DNA of 5,874 nt from Congregibacter sp. (lineage in GTDB: Bacteria; Pseudomonadota; Gammaproteobacteria; Pseudomonadales; Halieaceae), in the NCBI GenBank assembly GCA_013911345.1, contig JACETJ010000094.1, forward strand, positions 1-5,874. The letters run 5' to 3'. Shown here piece after piece: positions 4,378 to 5,874 of this stretch; the stretch's first letter is position 1; every line of letters begins with the position of its first letter. The notes beneath the pieces were generated by a model. The model did no database searches. It had not been told where the DNA came from and saw only the letters and a program-made list of their open reading frames with translations. The position numbers and the translations under genes are program-made.

Positions 4378-5874
4378 ATCGGGATCGTAAAGCGGTCGCA
4401 GTGAGACGTCTGCTGAGAATCGCTCACAAGCGACCTCTACTTCGTAGTCATCCCCGAGCACTGAATCAGGCGGCGCGCCGGGCTCAGCACTCACGTATCC
4501 CAGCCCCACCGCACCGCCGAGGGTGTGCCCGTAGGCCGCAGACGTGATGTGACCCACAATCTCATCGCCCCGCCAGATCGGCTCGTTGTGATAGATCAGC
4601 GGCCCGGGATCATTGAGCTTGAGCTGCAACAAATGCCGCGAGACACCCTGCTCCTGCTGCGCCAACAGCGCATCCCGTCCGATAAAGCCGCCCGGCTTGT
4701 CGAACTTGATCACGAAGTCGAGCCCCGCTTCCAATGGCGAGTCCTCATCGGTGATGTCATGACTCCAGTGACGGTAGGCTTTTTCCAGCCGCAGTGAATT
4801 GAGCGCGTGGTAGCCGGCATGCGCCAGCCCGACCGCCTCGCCCGCCTCAACAATGCAGTCATACACATGCTGCAAAAACTCGGTCGGCACGTAGAGCTCC
4901 CAGCCCAACTCGCCCACAAAAGTAATGCGTGATGCCCGCACCATCGCAAAGCCAAGTTCGATCTCGCGACTCGTCGCAAAGGGAAAGCCTGCGTGGCTCA
5001 TATCGTCTGGTGTCAGTGATTGCAGCAGGTCTCGTGCCCGAGGCCCCATGATCGACAGTACCCCCATACTCGACGTCATATTGGTCAGCACGCAGTGCGC
5101 GTCATCGGAAATCTGTCGTTTCAGCCAATAAAAATCGCGCACCTCGGTCTCGGCACCGCCGACAATCATGAAGGCTGTCTCGGAGAGCCGCGTGACCGTG
5201 AGATCCGCCTCGATGCCCCCGCGGTCGTTCAGCCATTGGGTGTACACCACCCTCCCCGCGGCGACATCCACGTTATTGGCGCAAACGCGGTTCAATACCG
5301 TCACCGCGTCGCGGCCTTCCAGACGAAACTTCGCAAAAGACGACTGATCGAACAGCGCAACGCCCTCGCGCACGGCGCGATGCTCCGCCGCCGAGTGCTC
5401 AAACCAGTTTTGTCGGCCGTAGCTGTATTCATATTCGGGCTCAACGCCTGCGGGGGCATACCAGTTAGGTCGCTCCCAGCCAAAGGCCTCACCATGGCAG
5501 GCACCAATCGCCGCGAGTCGGTCATGGATGGCTGATTTGCGCACACCGCGACCGGTTTCATATTGGCGGTACGGATAATGCGTGGCGTAGAGCAAACCGA
5601 GGCTCTCGCTGACCCGTGATTGAAGGTACTGCCGGTTACCCTGAAATGGCATGTTGCGCCGCACATCCACTTCCCACAGATCGACCGGCGGTCTGCCGTC
5701 GCGAATCCACTCGGCGGTGACCTTGCCGACGCCGCCCGCCGACTGCAGGCCGATCGAGTTAAGTCCCGCCGCGACAAAACAGTTTTTGAGCTCAGGCGCC
5801 TCACCGAGGTGATAGCGCACGTCAGGCGTAAAACTCTCGGGGCCACAGAAGAACTTCTGGATGCCCGCTCGTTC
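4357..5874 (-). CDS. dimethylglycine/sarcosine dehydrogenase-type FAD and GcvT-domain enzyme, N-terminus outside window
   Basis: The C-terminal 505 residues of a protein that normally has about 810-830; roughly the first 300, with the FAD-binding Rossmann motif, lie beyond the right edge. The frame stays open to the last base and begins ERAGIQKFFCGPESFTPD. Residue numbers below refer to this fragment. Residues 1-70 are the end of the FAD oxidoreductase domain, with NSIGLQSAGGVGKVTAEWI (39-57). A linker follows (about 71-135). The aminomethyltransferase (GcvT) domain runs from about 155 with FDQSSFAKFRLEG, carries NDRGGIEADLTV (216-227), whose Asp224 aligns with the catalytic Asp of glycine-cleavage T-protein, and continues through FVGELGWELYVP and LRLEKAYRHWSHDITDEDSPLEAGL. 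The GcvT C-terminal barrel ends the protein. Such enzymes oxidise dimethylglycine or sarcosine and hand formaldehyde-level carbon to tetrahydrofolate. The two substrates cannot be separated from this portion. The GTG at 5818-5820 is an internal valine, not a start. Confidence 0.93.
   Translation of the reverse strand, partial: ERAGIQKFFCGPESFTPDVRYHLGEAPELKNCFVAAGLNSIGLQSAGGVGKVTAEWIRDGRPPVDLWEVDVRRNMPFQGNRQYLQSRVSESLGLLYATHYPYRQYETGRGVRKSAIHDRLAAIGACHGEAFGWERPNWYAPAGVEPEYEYSYGRQNWFEHSAAEHRAVREGVALFDQSSFAKFRLEGRDAVTVLNRVCANNVDVAAGRVVYTQWLNDRGGIEADLTVTRLSETAFMIVGGAETEVRDFYWLKRQISDDAHCVLTNMTSSMGVLSIMGPRARDLLQSLTPDDMSHAGFPFATSREIELGFAMVRASRITFVGELGWELYVPTEFLQHVYDCIVEAGEAVGLAHAGYHALNSLRLEKAYRHWSHDITDEDSPLEAGLDFVIKFDKPGGFIGRDALLAQQEQGVSRHLLQLKLNDPGPLIYHNEPIWRGDEIVGHITSAAYGHTLGGAVGLGYVSAEPGAPPDSVLGDDYEVEVACERFSADVSLRPLYDPDNAKIRC

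Noticed and set aside
5020..5535. 171-codon plus-strand frame antisense to the dehydrogenase
   Set aside because: It is a shadow of a strongly conserved minus-strand gene; its product has no family features and no ribosome binding site.

Overview
This window looks like chromosomal DNA from a moderately GC-rich, free-living proteobacterium, most likely a marine gammaproteobacterium. That placement is an inference. It rests on the gene types (SPFH/Band 7 membrane protein, YaiI/YqxD protein, non-pyrrolysine MttB-family methyltransferase, and an FAD/GcvT-type dimethylglycine dehydrogenase), on strong AGGAG-type ribosome binding sites, and on a tRNA whose CCA is encoded. No transposase, integrase or phage gene is visible.

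Left part (1-1652). The last codons of an unidentified plus-strand gene end at 53. They are followed by an SPFH/Band 7 membrane protein (97-957), probably in the same operon. Its stop codon lies only 4 bases from the stop of a convergent yaiI-type gene (962-1417, minus). A tRNA-Arg(ACG) gene (1576-1652) follows, with a good -10 box and a GC-rich discriminator upstream.

Middle part (1653-2666). This stretch looks empty at first but holds two short minus-strand genes, each with a strong Shine-Dalgarno sequence. One encodes a 42-residue single-pass membrane protein (1705-1833). The other encodes a 53-residue, GTG-started protein with two predicted membrane helices (2096-2257). The second gene is bracketed by two different short tandem arrays: 16 bp x 3.8 just past its stop and 14 bp x 3 directly upstream of its ribosome binding site. 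From 2311 to 2666 there is no convincing gene, but there is a run of inverted repeats ahead of the next gene, including a 10-bp stem at 2415-2439 and a palindrome with a repeated arm at 2599-2634.

Right part (2667-5874). An MttB-family methyltransferase of 515 residues (2667-4214, plus) converges with the C-terminal 505 residues of a dimethylglycine/sarcosine-dehydrogenase-type enzyme (4357 to beyond the window edge, minus). The 142-bp gap holds a third tandem repeat (13 bp x 2.6) and a nested inverted repeat that covers the end of the dehydrogenase gene. The pair suggests a catabolic locus for methylated amines such as glycine betaine: the MttB-type enzyme would move a methyl group from a quaternary or tertiary amine to a corrinoid protein, and the dehydrogenase would oxidise dimethylglycine or sarcosine and pass the one-carbon unit to tetrahydrofolate. 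The exact substrates cannot be read from the sequence, and no corrinoid protein gene is in view.

The least explained parts are the small membrane-protein gene with its two flanking repeat arrays and the structured leader of the methyltransferase gene.
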